Source: Flavobacteriales bacterium (GTDB taxonomy: Bacteria; Bacteroidota; Bacteroidia; Flavobacteriales_D; SKUL01). Taken from it: a stretch of 8,179 bases of DNA. The stretch is taken from assembly GCA_007129985.1 (NCBI GenBank), contig SKUL01000262.1, forward strand, positions 1 through 8,179, in the 5' to 3' direction. Below the pieces are notes generated by a model. It was not told the origin of the DNA. It was given only the letters and a program-made list of their open reading frames with translations, and did no database searches. Below are positions 5,756 through 8,179 of this stretch, one piece after another (within the stretch, counting starts at the first letter, position 1; each line of letters begins with the position of its first letter). The translations under genes were made by a program, and so were the position numbers.

Positions 5756-7582
5756 TTATCCAAAGCTTTGCAGTTCAATGAGTTTTCGGTACACCCCGCC
5801 GCGGTCGTACAGCTCCTGATGTTTGCCGCGCTCAATGATGGAGCCGTCTTTCATCACGATAATCTCATCACAGTGCTGAATGGTGCTGAGACGGTGTGCG
5901 ATAATGAGTGAGGTTCGGTTCTCCATCAGCCGGAAAAGGGCGTCCTGCACCAGTTTTTCCGACTCGGTATCAAGAGCCGAAGTGGCTTCGTCCAGAATGA
6001 GAATGGGTGGGTTCTTCAGAACTGCACGCGCAATGCTCAAACGCTGCCGCTGTCCGCCGCTGAGTTTTCCGCCGCCGTCGCCAATGGTGGTGTAATAACC
6101 GTTTTCGAGTTGCTCAATAAACCCGTGGGCGTTGGCAATGTGGGCCGCCCGCTCAATTTCGGCCATGGGCACCTCGTCCATCCCAAAGGCGATGTTTCTG
6201 TAAACCGAGTCGTTGAAGAGAATGGGGTTTTGGGTCACAATGCCGAAGAGATTGCGCAGGTCTGCTATTTTCAGTTGGCTGATATCGTGCCCGTCAATGG
6301 TGATGGTTCCCATCGTGGGGTCGTAAAAACGGGGCAGCAAATCGGCCAGCGTGCTCTTACCGGCTCCGGATTCGCCCACCAACGCCACCGAGGTTCCTTT
6401 GGGGATTTCGAGGTGGATGTCGTTCAGAACCGGCTTTTTACCGTAGGCAAAACTCACCCCCTGATAAGCGATATTGCGCTGAAAGTTCTCAATGGGTCTT
6501 GCGTTGGGAGCCTCGGCAACACTGTCGCGGGCCTGCATCACTTCTTCAATTCTGTCGAGCGCTGCTTCTCCTTTTTGCAGGTTTGACCAAGCCGAGCTGA
6601 TGGCCTGCACGGGGCGCATCACCTGCGAAAAAACAATGATAAACCCGATAAAGGCACCTCCGTCAATGGGCGCTTTTACGCCGGGGTTCAAAATGAGATT
6701 TCCGCCGTACCAAACGAGCGTCACCATCACCGCCGCGCCAAGAAATTCGCTGAGCGGAGAGGCCAAATCAAGCTTGCGGTGGGCGCGCACGTTCAGCTCG
6801 TTGTAGCGGTTGTTCTGCTCTCTGAATCGCTCTTTGATAAAGGTTTGCGCGTTGAAAGCCTTGATGATTTTCACGCCGCCGAGTCCTTCCTCAATGCTGT
6901 TGACCAACTCACCAAACTGCTTTTGCACCTTGCCGGACGTGCGCTTCAGGCTCTTGCTCACCCGCCCGATGGCCAGGGCACTGAGCGGCATTAGCACAAG
7001 CGACAAAAGGGTGAGCTGGGGACTGATAAAAAACAGCGCAGCCAGCGAAATCACAATACTGAGCGGGTCGCGAAAAAGCAACTCCAATCCGCTCATTACG
7101 CTGTAGTTAACCTCCTGCACATCGTTGGTGAGGCGGGCTATCAAATCACCTTTGCGCTCCTCGCTGAAGTAGCCCAGCGGCAAATCCATGGTTCGGTTAA
7201 AGAGGCTCTCGCGAAGATCGCGCACCACGCCATGCCTCACCGCAGCCAGAAAAAACATGGCGAGGTAGCGAAACAGGTTTTTCAGGAAGAAAAGCAGCAG
7301 CACCACAAAGCAGATAAAGAGCAGCGAATCGAGTTTTTCGTTTTCGCGCACAAAGCTACCCATCAGGTAGTTGAAGTATTGCTCGCCCCACTCGGTGCTG
7401 AATGAAAATGCGGGCTTCTCGTAGGTGATTTCCTGCTCGCTGAAAAGGAGGCGCAAAAAGGGTATAAAAAGCAGGAGCGACAAGAGGTTAAACACCACAT
7501 ACAGAATGTTGCACAGCACATTGAGCAGCGCATATCCCTTGTACCGGAGCGCAAAACCAATGATGTGCTTCAGCTTTCGCAT
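5756..7582 (-). CDS. MsbA-like ABC exporter, fused permease and ATPase
   Basis: A 608-residue half-transporter with an N-terminal type IV (exporter) membrane domain and a C-terminal ATPase; it should work as a homodimer in the inner membrane. Hydrophobic segments lie around 18-45, 85-115, 165-205, 280-297 and 310-325. The ATPase has Walker A GESGAGKST (403-411), Q-loop Gln451 in VTQNPILF, signature LSGGQ (507-511), Walker B ILILDE (527-532), D-loop SALD (535-538) and H-loop His563 in IIAHRLSTI, so all catalytic residues are present. The layout and length match MsbA/LipA-flippase-like exporters, which move lipid A core or other lipids, but many multidrug exporters look the same and the substrate cannot be settled here. 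It starts 1 bp after the purB stop and ends flush against the glycosyltransferase start, so the three are one operon. The linked glycosyltransferase makes an envelope lipid or glycan cargo plausible, which is inference. Confidence 0.94.
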   Translation of the reverse strand: MRKLKHIIGFALRYKGYALLNVLCNILYVVFNLLSLLLFIPFLRLLFSEQEITYEKPAFSFSTEWGEQYFNYLMGSFVRENEKLDSLLFICFVVLLLFFLKNLFRYLAMFFLAAVRHGVVRDLRESLFNRTMDLPLGYFSEERKGDLIARLTNDVQEVNYSVMSGLELLFRDPLSIVISLAALFFISPQLTLLSLVLMPLSALAIGRVSKSLKRTSGKVQKQFGELVNSIEEGLGGVKIIKAFNAQTFIKERFREQNNRYNELNVRAHRKLDLASPLSEFLGAAVMVTLVWYGGNLILNPGVKAPIDGGAFIGFIIVFSQVMRPVQAISSAWSNLQKGEAALDRIEEVMQARDSVAEAPNARPIENFQRNIAYQGVSFAYGKKPVLNDIHLEIPKGTSVALVGESGAGKSTLADLLPRFYDPTMGTITIDGHDISQLKIADLRNLFGIVTQNPILFNDSVYRNIAFGMDEVPMAEIERAAHIANAHGFIEQLENGYYTTIGDGGGKLSGGQRQRLSIARAVLKNPPILILDEATSALDTESEKLVQDALFRLMENRTSLIIAHRLSTIQHCDEIIVMKDGSIIERGKHQELYDRGGVYRKLIELQSFG

Positions 7583-7583
7583 T

Positions 7584-8179
7584 TTAGAGCTGATTGATGC
7601 CGGTATAATTCTGCGGCGTGATAGCCTTGAGCTCTTCTTTCAGTTCGGGGTCAATTTCGAGCGAGTCCACAAAGTCTGCAATGGCGGCCTTGTTGATTTT
7701 GCCGTGCGTTCGGGTGAGGGATTTGAGTGCCTCGTAGGGAGTTTCGTAGGCCTCACGACGCAACACGGTTTGAATGGCTTCTGCCACCACGGCCCAGTTG
7801 TTCTCGAGGTCCGCGTCAATGGCGTCGCGGTTGATGAGCAACTTATTGAGTCCTTTGAGCGTGGCTTTGTAGGCTATGAGCATGTGCGCCATGGGCATTC
7901 CGATATTGCGCAACACAGTGCTGTCCGTCAGGTCCCGCTGCAAACGGGAAACCGGCAATTTGGCGGCCAGGTGTTCCAGCAGGGCATTGGCTACGCCGAG
8001 GTTTCCTTCAGAATTTTCAAAATCAATGGGGTTCACCTTGTGCGGCATGGCCGACGAGCCAACTTCGCCCTCGCGGATTTGCTGCTTGAAATAGTCCATC
8101 GAGATGTAGGTCCACATATCGCGGTTCAAATCGAGCACGATGGTGTTGATGCGTTTCAGGTTGTCGCACAGGGCCGCAA
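7584..8179 (-). CDS. purB: Adenylosuccinate lyase, C-terminal part (truncated by window edge)
   Basis: The C-terminal 197 residues of adenylosuccinate lyase, the cytoplasmic fumarase/aspartase-superfamily enzyme that releases fumarate from SAICAR and from adenylosuccinate in purine synthesis. The gene enters from the right edge, so the start is not in the window. The superfamily signature GSSAMPHKVNPIDFEN begins at visible residue 40; it holds the mobile loop with the catalytic Ser (41 or 42) and the substrate-binding Lys and Asn. SEGNLG, LPVSRLQRDLTDSTVLRN and the C-terminal TPQNYTG also match the E. coli-type PurB closely. Translation should be read from before 8179: the GTG at 8138 is an internal Val codon, since the frame upstream still encodes family sequence (NLKRINTIVLDLNRD). 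Its TAA ends 1 bp before the ABC exporter ATG, giving a compact operon. There is no sign of decay. Confidence 0.96.
   Translation of the reverse strand, partial: AALCDNLKRINTIVLDLNRDMWTYISMDYFKQQIREGEVGSSAMPHKVNPIDFENSEGNLGVANALLEHLAAKLPVSRLQRDLTDSTVLRNIGMPMAHMLIAYKATLKGLNKLLINRDAIDADLENNWAVVAEAIQTVLRREAYETPYEALKSLTRTHGKINKAAIADFVDSLEIDPELKEELKAITPQNYTGINQL

Noticed and set aside
6110..6586. Plus-strand open frame opposite the ABC exporter ATPase (about 158 codons)
   Set aside because: Antisense to conserved Walker A and signature regions; the open frame follows from codon bias of the real gene.
8136..8138. GTG start codon for the lyase fragment
   Set aside because: Family sequence (NLKRINTIV) continues upstream in frame to the window edge, so this is an internal Val codon of purB.
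1..8179. Mobile element, CRISPR array, toxin-antitoxin or defence island
   Set aside because: No transposase, integrase, direct-repeat array, terminal inverted repeats, small toxin-like pair or nuclease/helicase module is visible, and the genes look like ordinary chromosomal housekeeping and envelope genes.

Overview
The window looks like ordinary chromosome from a member of the Bacteroidota, probably Flavobacteriales-like. Three things point there. A secreted protein carries a C-terminal type IX secretion (Por) sorting domain. Several starts lack Shine-Dalgarno sequences, and Bacteroidota-type -7 promoter elements (TAnnTTTG) lie upstream of some of them. The DUF983 protein, the glycosyltransferase and the small unknown protein also read like lineage-typical forms. 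I see no tRNA, rRNA, insertion sequence, CRISPR array, phage gene or plasmid gene.

Layout, left to right. The 5' part of a gamma-glutamyltransferase gene (minus, runs off the left edge) follows directly after a GAF/HisKA_2 sensor histidine kinase (minus), with 3 bp between them. A 133-bp divergent region separates the kinase from a SanA/ElyC-type envelope protein (plus). This converges, with a 5-bp gap, on an unrecognised 180-residue cytoplasmic protein (minus). A 154-bp divergent intergenic region follows. It holds a consensus -7 promoter on each strand, a 7-bp inverted repeat and two DnaA-box-like sequences. Next comes a DUF983 zinc-ribbon membrane protein (plus), whose 3' end overlaps by 27 bp the 3' end of a T9SS-exported protein (minus). 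The right third is a tightly packed minus-strand unit read from the right edge: purB (3' part only), an MsbA-like ABC exporter and a family-2-type glycosyltransferase, with junctions of 1 and 0 bp.

How the genes may work together. purB-ABC-glycosyltransferase is almost certainly co-transcribed; the last two plausibly act on an envelope lipid or glycan, and the purine gene is probably only an operon passenger. The kinase and gamma-glutamyltransferase are probably also one transcript, but no response regulator is visible. SanA, DUF983 and the secreted protein are all envelope or surface functions, and nothing shows that they form a system.

I did not find a convincing new multi-gene system. The spots most worth a second look are the intergenic region at 3255-3408 and the unrecognised passenger region of the T9SS protein.
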